Shown: in pieces, positions 1 through 10,965 of the stretch
Position numbering within the stretch: position 1 is the first letter of the stretch
How the letters are laid out: each line of letters opens with the position of its first letter
Assembly (NCBI GenBank): GCA_013396995.1
Contig: VWZP01002415.1
Span: 1,527,069-1,591,068, forward strand
DNA from: Dicaeum eximium
Taxonomy: Eukaryota; Chordata; Aves; Passeriformes; Dicaeidae
Reading direction: 5' to 3'
DNA length: 64,000 nt
Program-made: the position numbers and the translations under genes
The notes under the pieces: model-generated
Told to the model about the DNA's origin: nothing
What the model saw: the letters and a program-made list of their open reading frames with translations, nothing else
Database searches by the model: none

Positions 1-3000
1 AACAAGGAATGCATAAGGCAAGCCTGTTTTCTTTGTCTGCTTTAAGTACCAAAATCTGTCTGAAACATGGAGCTTGATCAGTCTCTATTCTTCCTTTTCC
101 TGTCCTAGCAGATATTATTTCTCTCTAGTTAATGGTGCTTTGTATTGACTCCCCTAATGCCTGGCATATGAACAAGTGATTTTCCTCTGGACACATGTTC
201 CTTCCAACGTAAAATGATATTTAGATATTATTGTAAAATTTCATGTCTATCTGGAGCAAGATAAGTAAGGGTATGAACTGCAAATAAAATAACTATTAAA
301 AGCTTGAGGAAAATAGTTGTTAATGAGTTGATTATAGTCCTAAGGAATTTGGAGTAGCAAAAAAGACTTAATTAGGGGCATGCAGCCCAGCTAAGTCCAT
401 CTTCTAGCAATAAGAGAAAGAGAAAACAGAATATGCAAAGCCATCTTTAGGAATCATTGTCAGTTTTACTGCGATTAGAAGTGTATTATCTGCTAGTCAT
501 ATCTGCACAGTGGCACTACAAAACACAGTTAAGGTACTCTGTGTTGTTTGGTTTCTTAATTTTTTGACACTATTTTAGAATACAAACATTAATTCTGACA
601 TTCCTGTGGCTATAACAAAAATGCACTTTTTACTTTCCTGAACCTCTTATTTCTTCTGTGTATCTCCCGACTTAATTTTTCAGGTTAAATTGGGAAAAGG
701 TTGGTTTTGTTTTCTGTGAAGAAAGCATACATTCCAGGAGCAGAACTGTCTTGATTGATACGTTATGCATCCATCAGTTGGGTTACATGGACTATGAGTC
801 AGGGTATAATTCTGCCCTATGTCAGCATTTTCCTTCCCAAGTGCTTGAGACTGTGCATTGCAGAAACATGCTTCTGGGGAGAATACTTCAGAAAATTCTG
901 CTAACTCCTTGGTTCCTTCCATCACCACTGTGTCATATTAGGAGGCACAAAGTGACATCTTGATATATTGCTTATAGCCTCATATAAGGTAAAGTCTTAT
1001 TAGAAAGTAATAAAAGTGACCTCCTGCTTTTTTGTCCATAATCTTGTATTATGTTAGGATGGAAAATCAGAGCTGGTTATGTTTGCCATTATTTTGTTGT
1101 ATTTAAAATAATATTGTGCAACACCAAGGTTGGAGTTTGGAGAATGCTAAGAAATAATACTGTCTGGAGCAATGTATAAAATATCCATGAAAATAGAAAT
1201 GACAAAACATACTTCTCCATGGTTCCTTTTGGGTGTGTCTGATGAAGAAAGCAAATAAACTCTCTGCCTTCCTTTACAGTGTGTTTCAGCTTAAGTAGGC
1301 ACAACGCTCAAAACTGTGTAGTCTAAAAAAAAGGTCAGGAAATATTGTAAAAATCAGTTTAGTTTGGAGTGAAATGTGGCATGCAAGTTATTGTGCATTG
1401 TGCTCATGACCCGCATAACACCACTGGGAGTAAAAGTATTATGTTAACACCTTTAACAAGAAGTTAAAGAAGTGGTAAAAACCCTGTGCCACCTTAAATG
1501 AGCTTTCTCTGCTACAGAAAACAAGTTATTTCTTTGAAGGAAGAAATTTGGAATATTTGGAAACTCATCAGGAAATATGACTTAAAGTGGAACTTAAATG
1601 AAATATTTTTTACCTACTTAAGTTCAGAAATGTCTATTATTATATCTATATAGGTCAAAAAAATCTATTTAATTTAATGCAATTAAAGTTTAGCTTGTCC
1701 TATGTTAGGGATGTTACTCTAGGGGGAACAAAACTGGTAGCAATAGTGAAATTACGAAAGTTGTTTTATGTCACATTAGTTAACATATGCAAGCTTATTT
1801 AACATGTGGACCACAAATAAGTGTAATTATATTAAAACAAGGATCTGTAGCTCAGAAGCAATAAAAATAGACTAGGTTGTATTATTAATTCTTGTGTTAA
1901 GGGTTTTGAGCCATGTTGATTGGCCTGAATTTTTTGATTTTGTTATGGTACAAAGGGATTGTTTGAAGTAATTTGTCCCCGAGAGAGGCTCACAATCCCA
2001 AGCGGGTTTCAATTCAGCAAAGCAAATCTAATTTTGTTTGCTTTATGCAAACCAGAAGGGGCTGTGGTTCATTCTGTTTTCACTGGAGGGGAAAGGCGCA
2101 CTAATGGGACCTGCTGAAATGCATGCATTGCAAACATCATACCCCTGCATATATTAAATTTAGCTATGTGATGCACTGTGTTCATCATCTCATTGTGTAC
2201 ACAGATATGCTTTAGAACAAAGCCTTTAATAGTACAGAACCTTACTACATTATGCCAACACACTATTGTATTTATATTTAATGCTACAACTGGAATTTCT
2301 TCCCTTGGATAAAGTGTATTGATATGTCGTCTTTTTTTCCCTCCTGTTACTTGTTATAGTAGACAGTATACTGAGGACATTACATGCTTGAGCTTCAAGC
2401 CATCTGAAGATTAATTATATGGAGGTCTCATAATGGTTTTTAATTTTCCTTTTTTTACAGCCCAGAGTTAAATAGGAGACATGTTCAGGATCTGATTGCC
2501 AAAAGAGCAATAATCCCCAATCCATCAGATCGGGGCTGGAAGATAAATGACAGGGAATAGCACCTGCAAGACAGGTAATGCTCCAGACAATAACCACTGC
2601 TTTGACAGATTGCTACCCTCTCCTCAGAGTGGCTCCTCTTTAGGCTTTTCAAATGCAGTATTTATATTGAGTAAAGAGTACACCAGATCTGAATAAATGC
2701 TGGGTACAGAAGAAAATCCATTTCTCTAAGAGCCAAAGGAAATGTTGCCATTTATTTCACTGGGAGTCAAAGTGGGCCACTAAAAAAAAATTTTGATGGC
2801 AAGGTTGAAGGATGGATAAATTTATTTGCATAAAAGTCACATTATTTATTTATTGAATTTTCATAATAGTGCTATGGTTCACGTGGTGTTGCTCAATTTT
2901 TTCCAGGGTGCTTCTGTTTTGAAAACAATTTCAATATTGCATAGAGACAGACACATCTCAAAACCCTTCAATTTGTCATTAGACATTTGGCTGCTTGCCT

Positions 3001-5465
3001 ATTTTGCTGATAATATTGCAAAACTACATTAATTTATTGAATGATTTTTGTGAATCAGTTCACACAGAATTCAGAATGATACTTGTCATGCATCAGATGA
3101 TTAACTATTAAAAGCATAGGTTTACTTGTTATGCTTATTGTGTGGTACAGTTCAAAGTTTGCTTAAGTGTGCAATTTAAATTCAAAGATGGGTTAGGAAT
3201 AATGATTCATTTCCTTTTAAAGTTCCTTCACAAAACACTCAGGAATATTCTTCCCAGTTTTGTTCTGTGTGGCCACTTACCATTTTCTACAGCTACTATT
3301 CTTCCTTAGCTATTTGTGAGATTTGGAAACCAAAAAAATTTCAATGTACTAACACAAATACCTCAGTCTCAATCCCCAGAACCCTGGGCACAGGCAGCCT
3401 GGATGGGTTGATGGCTCTTCCTGGTCTCCTCATAAGCAAGTCCAGCTACAGTGCCTACAGTGTATGGGATCAGAGCTCTCCTCTGTGCCACTCACACAGT
3501 TCAAGGGGTGTGGCTGCACTCTTGGTAGACAGAAAATACATGCTGATATTTCCTAATCTTGTAAAGCCACTCAGAGGTAATGCAGACCGGTGACATTTTG
3601 TTTGTGTCTTATCACAGAAGGGATATTTGAAAATATTCTCCATCACTGTGTGTCACCTGCACATTCTTAACACCTAAATTAACACACATAAAGGTTTGAT
3701 GCCTTCTTTTCTGCTAAATTTAGGCAAAAATTGAGATGTGGATGTAGAATTAGGTTTTAGACAAACAATATTTTAATGGGAGAGTTCCCTCTCTCAAAAT
3801 GGCAATTGCTCGATTAACTCAGCAAATGTTCAAACTAAACTGGAACTTCTAAAAGTGTAAGAAAATAAAAATTTAAAAGGACCAATAGCTGAGAGAGTCT
3901 TTTAGAAGACAAATTCTTTTGAAACTGCAGGAAAAGACAGTGTTGTGCTCTGCTATTATGGTAACAGAGAGGGACTGGGCCAAGATATTTCCATGGTGTA
4001 AAGCAAGACAGGATGCAAGCAGCATAAATAAGTACCTGCAGGTCAATATTGCTCTTCAGAGCTCCATACTTTGACAGAATGACTTTGATACTTTTTTTAT
4101 TTACTCCAGATGAGGATCTGGCCTGCAAGAAGAATGAGTACAATTTAAATGGTTAAAAAAACAAGTGCTCTGATCAAAGTACTTTTATTATCTGAGGTTA
4201 TTGAGCAAATATTATTTGAAATAGACCTTAGAATGAAGAAAGAATGTTTGTCAGAAGAGTTTAAAGTGAGATAATTTTACAGAGGGGAACTGGGAAAATG
4301 TTGAAATTACCATCAATTGCAGTCATAAAGTATTTTCATTGCTAAATATGATTTATTACTTGCTTTTATTTTTTATAATTTCTCATTTATATTGGACTAA
4401 CCACTTCACAAAAATTAATAAAATAGTGCATACTTTTAGAACCTTAAAGGCTAACTGAGATGAACATAAAGAGAAATGAAGGGAAGGGATGCAATGTCAC
4501 TTCAATAATGCAATACATATAGCAAGAGGCAATCCTTGCTCCAAGGGGTCTTCTGTATGAATAGACAAGGCAGATAAAAGAGCTAATATTAATTCCTCAG
4601 TTTATGGAGAGAGAACTGAGGCACTGAAAAATCGAGAGACTTACCCAAGTTGACAAAGAAAGTCTGTCTGAGTAGACACTGAATCCATTTTCTTCATGCT
4701 CTACTTCAATACCTTTCCCTCCCCAAAGGCTGATGTATATTAAAATAACATAAACTTTATACAGTCTGAACTATTCATCAAGATCATGTGGGACTGAACC
4801 TATTTCAGCTTATTCTTAGTTGAGGATCTGGCAGAGTAAGATGCTCCATTAATCCCTGGAGTGAACTGATCTAGATTGTAACAAGTGGCAGAGTCCAATA
4901 CTGCAGATGATAACAAAGTCTAAGATATATAGATAGCCTTGTCCATGTTTGATCTATGAACAGGCTTACAATTAAGTACTTATAAACGTTTTATTTATTA
5001 GCCATTAGTTGTTAAGAAATTATAATTTATTACCAGCGCAGGTCACACACAAAATTTTGTCATATCTATAAAAATATATTTCCATATTTTAGAGGTGCTT
5101 GAAATATGGAATGTGTAGAAGTTGAATTTCTTCATAGGTTTCTTATTTATAGAAAAGGAGTTCAAAGGAAGATTTTATTTGAATAAACCAGTAAGATCTG
5201 TTTATCTAGAGGACTTCAGGAGCTTTAATCAACTCATGGAATGGCTCAAAATAATTATAAGAATTCATCTATTTTCAGTATATTTTTTCTTACAATGTGA
5301 ATAACACTAAGTTGGAAAGTTATTGTAAGAAAGAAAAAAAAAGGTTCCAACTTGATCTACATCAGATAAAATGATTTCTGTCTTCTGGATACATCTCAGG
5401 ATTAATATTTTCCAGTATTAATAGTCTGTTAATATTTCCCAGTATTTTTAGAAATCCAAACAGCT
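1..5465. other. AT-rich intergenic or intronic DNA
   Basis: I see no gene here. All frames are broken every few dozen codons, the longest open stretch is about 108 codons (3267-3593, +), and none resembles a known protein. Base composition is AT-rich with few CpGs. A slightly GC-richer patch lies at about 3360-3520 without recognisable content. One regulatory-looking patch (1975-2275) is listed separately. Confidence 0.7.
1975..2275. promoter_or_regulatory. Candidate conserved noncoding element (POU-like motif)
   Basis: This patch looks unlike its surroundings. It contains an octamer-like POU site (ATGCAAAC within 2044-2052), several ATTAAAT/TTTAAT homeodomain-type cores, a TGCATGCA-type palindrome near 2120, and two scattered CpGs (AAGCGGG, GGCGCAC) in an otherwise CpG-poor region. 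No simple repeats and no TE signature are visible. Motif density plus lack of low complexity is the only evidence. Conservation is inferred, not seen. Confidence 0.25.
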
Positions 5466-5731
5466 CATAGAATCATCATAGAATCATTGAATTTTTAGGT
5501 CTGGAATGGTCCTTAAAGATCATCTGGTTCCATTGCCCCTGCCATGGACAGGGAACCTTACACTAGACCAGGGTGCTCAGGGCCCAATCAGGTCTGGCCT
5601 TGAACATCCCCAAGGATGGGGAGTCCAGAACACCCCTGGGTAACTGTTCCAGTGCCTTACTGCCCTCACAGTAGAGAATTTCTTCCTAATATCTAACCTA
5701 CCCTCTGTCAGCTTACAGCCATTTCCCAAAA
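5466..5731 (-). mobile_element. CR1 LINE, 5'-truncated 3' end
   Basis: The element reads on the minus strand. Its 3' terminus is at 5466, where the CATAGAAT-type octamers (ATTCTATG on the coding strand) sit, and it is severely 5'-truncated at about 5731. Conceptual translation of the minus strand gives the end of CR1 ORF2 in two frames: VRAVRHWN in one frame, then LPRGVLDSPSLGMFKAR in another, ending in a stop. This shows at least one indel between the conserved HWN and LPR motifs, so the copy is dead. CR1 ORF2 normally encodes an endonuclease and reverse transcriptase; only the extreme C-terminus survives. The 5' edge of this copy lies inside the segment that recurs at 6769 because of the assembly problem described below. 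Confidence 0.93.
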
Positions 5732-6145
5732 AATGAATAAAACCCAAATACAGATAAATAATCTAATTAGGTAGAAACAACTGCTCATAAATATTTTTTT
5801 AACTCTGTGCATATGAGTTCTCTTTGCTAGATTGTCTTTTTATGGAAAAAAAAATTTTGTTTCTTTTATGTGTAATAATACCTGCTTTGATTCTATATAA
5901 AAAAATAAAAAATATTTTGCTATTGATGTGAAAGCAAAACACAGAGCTTGTCTGTATTAATATATTTTTCATGCCTATTTTTGCTGTTCTCATTGGGAAT
6001 TCTGCTACAGAAAGTCCTCCAGAGTAAAACCTTTAGATTTTCTAGAGAAAAGCTTCTATGGTGCCCTAGCTATCAAATGGGGGGAAAAAAATCCAAATCC
6101 CCTAATACAGTGTTGCATAAGGAGTTGGATCAATATTTGGCTTTT
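5702..6145. repeat. Duplicated segment A, copy 1 (444 bp)
   Basis: This segment recurs at 6769-7212 with a constant offset of 1067 bp and no difference that I found. It starts inside the CR1 tail and ends at the single N at 6146. Perfect identity over AT-rich noncoding DNA and termination at N joins point to an assembly duplicate (overlapping contigs or two haplotypes), not a biological tandem repeat. Confidence 0.95.
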
Positions 6146-6146
6146 N
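6146..6146. other. Single-N contig join
   Basis: One N lies between segment A copy 1 and a (TA)n(TG)n microsatellite. The sequence on its two sides is not contiguous when compared with 7212-7230, where segment A continues into different unique DNA. Confidence 0.9.
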
Positions 6147-6179
<33 letters not shown>

Positions 6180-6190
6180 ATGTATATATG
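6147..6190. repeat. (TA)n(TG)n compound microsatellite
   Basis: A short TA run passes into about 11 TG units and then TATGTATATATG. It begins immediately after an N. The TA portion is probably the far side of the (TA)n tract that forms the palindrome centre at 7412-7449. Confidence 0.95.
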
Positions 6191-6299
6191 CCTTTATAAA
6201 AGAAGCATAAAATAAGCCATGGCTCTAGAGGATTGTTTCATAGGCCTGGCACTTGCCCACACCAGGACTTGCTGAGCCATTGTCACAAAGTTTGTACCT

Positions 6300-6767
6300 T
6301 GATTAACACAAGGTCCTGACACAATGTCATCTGTTATATTTCTGAATAAATTTAATTTCGTTGTTTTTGTTGTTGGTTTGTTTGTTTGTTTGTTTGTTTG
6401 TTTTATTTTCTTGGAGGAAAGATGCTGAAGTGCTTTTTGGAATATCTGCACATTGTTAGCACTGCCCAAGGGCTAGTGGTGTTTGCACTCTACGTGCATT
6501 CACTGCATGGGATTTTATTGCAGCAATTATTGTAGTTCATTAACTTTATTACAGCTGGATTAAAATAAAATTTGGTTTAACAAACTATAAACTAATAAAA
6601 CGCATATTGTTTATTCAAAATGATAACTAAGAGTCAAACCCTGGGATCATTTAAAAGGACTGACAAGACTAGCAAAAGTTAAACTGGTCTTCAAGAAATG
6701 CAAGGAAATGCCCTCCTCAAATGGAGGCTGTGCTGCCTGGTGCTCCTTATAGCACATTACCTTGTTT
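6300..6767. repeat. Duplicated segment B, copy 1 (468 bp)
   Basis: This segment recurs at 7603-8070 with a constant offset of 1303 bp. Even the (TTTG)n microsatellite inside it (about 6376-6403, matched at about 7679-7706) has the same repeat number in both copies. Copy 1 ends at the N at 6768, and copy 2 begins directly after the N at 7602. Identical microsatellite length argues against an old biological duplication. Confidence 0.95.
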
Positions 6768-6768
6768 N
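6768..6768. other. Single-N contig join
   Basis: One N separates segment B copy 1 from segment A copy 2. The following bases jump back to sequence already present at 5702. Confidence 0.9.
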
Positions 6769-7212
6769 CCTCTGTCAGCTTACAGCCATTTCCCAAAAAA
6801 TGAATAAAACCCAAATACAGATAAATAATCTAATTAGGTAGAAACAACTGCTCATAAATATTTTTTTAACTCTGTGCATATGAGTTCTCTTTGCTAGATT
6901 GTCTTTTTATGGAAAAAAAAATTTTGTTTCTTTTATGTGTAATAATACCTGCTTTGATTCTATATAAAAAAATAAAAAATATTTTGCTATTGATGTGAAA
7001 GCAAAACACAGAGCTTGTCTGTATTAATATATTTTTCATGCCTATTTTTGCTGTTCTCATTGGGAATTCTGCTACAGAAAGTCCTCCAGAGTAAAACCTT
7101 TAGATTTTCTAGAGAAAAGCTTCTATGGTGCCCTAGCTATCAAATGGGGGGAAAAAAATCCAAATCCCCTAATACAGTGTTGCATAAGGAGTTGGATCAA
7201 TATTTGGCTTTT
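6769..7212. repeat. Duplicated segment A, copy 2
   Basis: This is the second occurrence of 5702-6145. It includes about 30 bp of the CR1 5' edge. Unlike copy 1 it continues without a break into unique DNA (7213-7259) and then into the palindrome, so this copy probably shows the true downstream context. Confidence 0.95.
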
Positions 7213-7259
7213 TTTCTCAGGCTTTTAATTTAAGAGATTTTGGGTGACATTCAATGAAG

Positions 7260-7408
7260 TATTGCTTCTACAGTATCCACATATTGAAAACAATAAAATC
7301 ATAGTTGAAGAAAGAAAACACTAGCCCAGTGTAAATACATGCTTGCTCTGTGTGTTACAGTTCCCATAGAAAAGAGCATGAGCAATGTCATTAGTTGATG
7401 CAGCTAAA

Positions 7409-7452
<44 letters not shown>

Positions 7453-7601
7453 TTTAGCTGCATCAACTAATGACATTGCTCATGCTCTTTTCTATGGGAA
7501 CTGTAACACACAGAGCAAGCATGTATTTACACTGGGCTAGTGTTTTCTTTCTTCAACTATGATTTTATTGTTTTCAATATGTGGATACTGTAGAAGCAAT
7601 A
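7260..7601. repeat. Perfect 342-bp palindrome with (TA)n centre
   Basis: Bases 7260-7430 are the exact reverse complement of 7431-7601; I compared every ten-base block and found no mismatch. The centre is a 38-bp alternating AT tract (7412-7449). The right arm ends at the N at 7602. A zero-spacer, mismatch-free palindrome ending at a contig edge is what is expected when an assembler or a chimeric read folds back at a self-complementary (TA)n tract. A genuine cruciform-forming palindrome is possible but less likely. Confidence 0.97.
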
Positions 7602-7602
7602 N
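7602..7602. other. Single-N contig join
   Basis: One N lies at the end of the palindrome's right arm. The following sequence is the second copy of segment B. Confidence 0.9.
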
Positions 7603-8070
7603 TGATTAACACAAGGTCCTGACACAATGTCATCTGTTATATTTCTGAATAAATTTAATTTCGTTGTTTTTGTTGTTGGTTTGTTTGTTTGTTTGTTTGT
7701 TTGTTTTATTTTCTTGGAGGAAAGATGCTGAAGTGCTTTTTGGAATATCTGCACATTGTTAGCACTGCCCAAGGGCTAGTGGTGTTTGCACTCTACGTGC
7801 ATTCACTGCATGGGATTTTATTGCAGCAATTATTGTAGTTCATTAACTTTATTACAGCTGGATTAAAATAAAATTTGGTTTAACAAACTATAAACTAATA
7901 AAACGCATATTGTTTATTCAAAATGATAACTAAGAGTCAAACCCTGGGATCATTTAAAAGGACTGACAAGACTAGCAAAAGTTAAACTGGTCTTCAAGAA
8001 ATGCAAGGAAATGCCCTCCTCAAATGGAGGCTGTGCTGCCTGGTGCTCCTTATAGCACATTACCTTGTTT
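7603..8070. repeat. Duplicated segment B, copy 2
   Basis: This is the second occurrence of 6300-6767. It continues at 8071 into unique DNA and the LTR, so it is probably the copy in its true downstream context. Confidence 0.95.
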
Positions 8071-8110
8071 ATGCAAATATTATGTTCCTGACAGCTTCTG
8101 GAGATGATGT

Positions 8111-8570
8111 TGATGCCTCAGGTTTTAGCTTTTATATTTTTCAGATTCTGTTCCGCTTTAGTCTGTAGTTCTGAGCTTCATATTAGGGGATGGTAAGCTC
8201 TTTTTACAGAGTAGGTAGACAAAACAATTCCTTCTCTAGCTGGGGACCAAGGATGAATGATCCAGATTTCAGGCCCAAGAGCATAAACAATGGTGGACTG
8301 AAGAGAGAAAAACAAGAAGGATGGGACTTCATGGGCTAAAGCTGTAACTGGACAATTGACTCCTGTATGCTAATGGATCAAAACTCATAAAAGTGTGAGA
8401 TCCTGTGACTGGTCATCCATTTTGTGACCATATTGGGTTCATTGTGGGTGTAGTCCTGGCTGGGCTCTTGTGCTGCCCCAGGTGTATCCATTGAGGCCTT
8501 TTAATAAATACCTACTTTATTCTTTAGCTCTGTCCAGTCTCTGTTCCAGGTCAGCCTTCACGGGGCATCA
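8111..8570 (+). mobile_element. Solo LTR of an avian endogenous retrovirus (ERVL-like)
   Basis: This 460-bp block is bounded by short inverted termini, TGATGCC at 8111 and GGCATCA ending at 8570, and so has the canonical TG...CA ends. Inside it are a TATA-like CATAAAAG (8386-8393), a polyadenylation signal AATAAA (8503-8508) and a U5-like tail. The order TATA, then poly(A) signal, then CA end fixes the plus orientation. No primer-binding site, gag, pol or env sequence follows, so this is a solo LTR left by recombination. Flanks do not show a clean target duplication: ATGT before and GTGT after agree at 3 of 4 bases. Assignment to ERVL rather than another class rests on general resemblance to songbird LTRs and is less certain than the LTR call itself. 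Confidence 0.8.
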
Positions 8571-10715
8571 GTGTGAAGCACTGCTGAGCCTTGTTCTGCA
8601 GGACCCCTGCAGAGATTGGCATGTCCCTGCCAGTTAGAACAGGGATGAGGAGGTCAGACAGTTTGATGATGAAGGCAGACTAAAGCAAGCACCAAGTGAC
8701 TTGAAGACAGACAGACCTAAATGCAGAACAGTAGCAAGGGACCTCACTGGAGTGATGGGGAAATCACACCTGCTTCTTTCTTTTCAAATGTGTCATTTAA
8801 TCTCTTGGCTTTGATTGGTTTGAAAAATGGACTTGGAGGGTGATCAGACTTAGCAGCACTTGTGCCAAGTTCCTCACTTGGCACTTGTCTCCTTAAAGCT
8901 GCCAACATTCTGCTGAGGCTCAGCTATGTATGTGCACCCTGGAGCCCCATGGGGTCCCCTAGGCCTAATCATTTCCACTTATCTTAAGTGTCTGGGTCAA
9001 CTAAATTGCTATCAATATCTTCTCCGGGGTCTTTTGTACAGGTGCACAGGAGCAACAGGAGATGGCAGCTGGGAATACTTGGAATGAGCACCCTACATCA
9101 CCCTGGAATATCTACAGAAAAGGCAGCCAGTTACTTTAAACAAATATCAGAAACATCAAATCACATCTGGGAGTTCACCCAGCTGGAAACTAGAAAGATG
9201 TTCCACATGTCAGAAATGCTGCCCTTCCAAGTGCTGGGGGTACCCATACACTGTCTATGAGGTACTGCATGGGATTGTCATGACAAGGGCAGGTGCAAAA
9301 TTAGGTTGATGAAGCAATATCTTTCTGATAGAGGCTCAAACCCTTATATATTTTTATGTTTCTTACCTGGAATATGTGTCAAAGCTCTACTCAACCTCTG
9401 TTCATTTTGACTCCAATTTCAGTGTATACAATTGCTGGTATATTTCTAGTAGTGACAAGAAAATACTCTGATAGTCAGGGACTTCCGGATCTGTCATATT
9501 AGAAGAAAATCTAAGATTTCAGTAAACTTCGCAAAACAAAGCCCAGATGATTGGCTGTATACACATCAGGCTGGAACATATCTCAGAGAGTGAAAAGCTA
9601 TTTACAAAGGTTTGAAGCTATTTTGAAAAGATTGACACAAGAACAAATAGGTATAAACTGCCCGCTACTAGCTTCAGTCTGGAAACTAGAGGATTTATAA
9701 CCAGGAATGAGGTAAACATCTGGAACAGTCATCTTCTGTTATGGGAAGAAAAAACATTATAACTACTTCTAAGCAGCAGCAGCTTGAAATATGTCTTGTC
9801 GTACCAGCAGATACAGGATGGATTTAAGAAGCAGCAAATTTAGCTTACTGACCCACAGATTTGACACTCTGCTGTTATCTGAATCTTGGAGGCACTGTGG
9901 CTGGTGGCATCACTGATAGAGATGTTTTAGTGTTTGTGGCCCTTGGCAATGAATGGTATTTGATCTGAAACTTCTTAAAGAGTCAATAGAGACTGTTTCA
10001 CTGACCACTATATCTATAGTGAGCACATCTCACTAAAACCAAAAGATTCTCTAAATGTCTTTCCTGCACTGTACAATTAAATCTGCATACAAGTTGCCCT
10101 CAATATAATTTGTTGTATGCAAATATCAGATCCAATTCTGCCAGCTTTACTTATGTTAAGTAACCTTCAAACAAATAGTTTCTATGAAGTCCCAGTGGGA
10201 TAACTCACATGAGTAAGTGCTGCTGCTCATGACGAAAGGTGGTAAAGCTTGGCTAGAAATGAACAAACATGATGCTTCTCTATTAATTTCAGCCTCCAAA
10301 GGGATGCAACACAAACATAATTTTATAGCTTATTGTCAAAAGATTTTTCCTTGGATTTGGGCCACTCCAATAGAAAGAATTGTCCCAAATGCATGCATAT
10401 CTTATTAAGCAAATTTAGAGGCTTATTCCTTGATTTTCACTGTTAATGCAGGCAGCTGTAGGGCCAACTGTGGGAAAAAGGCAGACCAAGCAACAAATTT
10501 TGGAAGTTGGTTAATAGTACTTTTCAAAACCTCTCAGCATCAACAGAGTAACTTCACTGCATTATATCCTCAAAGCCAGCTCTGGCACTACCAATCATCA
10601 GTGCGTTTTGAAAGGCATCATAGCCCTCTAGCAGTGAATTATGGATTGCACACCACCTTCCTCTGCAGCTTGTTGAACCAGAGTCATTTATTCAGTTGGT
10701 ATTGAGAGTCTGGGG
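8571..10715. other. Intergenic DNA, no gene seen
   Basis: The short open stretches here (for example 8988-9260, + strand, 90 codons) show no domain, no signal peptide and no family resemblance. No repeats of note. Confidence 0.65.
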
Positions 10716-10965
10716 GCATGACAGTACATCTGACCCCTTTTGGGTAAAATTTGATCTGGCATTTCATTTCACGGGCTCAGCCACCAGTCTGTCAAATCTT
10801 CATTTTGCGGGTGCCCAGTAGAACTGCTGACGCTTGTCTCTAACTCCTGGTGCTTTCATCTTTCAGCGGCAATAAACATGTCACACTGCTGAGGTGAAAC
10901 ACAATCTGGAATTAAATTTACTGCATATAAAATATGGTGCCCTCTTTATTGGTTCAAATACTTGT
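10716..10965. promoter_or_regulatory. Candidate conserved noncoding element
   Basis: This non-repetitive patch has isolated CpGs (CACGGG, TTGCGGG, TGACGC, AGCGGC) in a CpG-depleted neighbourhood. It also has an inverted CCAAT box (ATTGG, about 10948), a homeodomain-like AATTAAAT core and a GCAATAAAC forkhead/CDX-like site. The persistence of CpGs and the lack of low complexity suggest constraint, but no alignment was possible. Confidence 0.25.

Noticed and set aside
5799..7772. Pairs of identical short 'proteins' (64, about 72-83 and about 71-91 codons) that look like a duplicated gene family
   Set aside because: They are copies made by the assembly duplication of AT-rich noncoding DNA and have no protein features.
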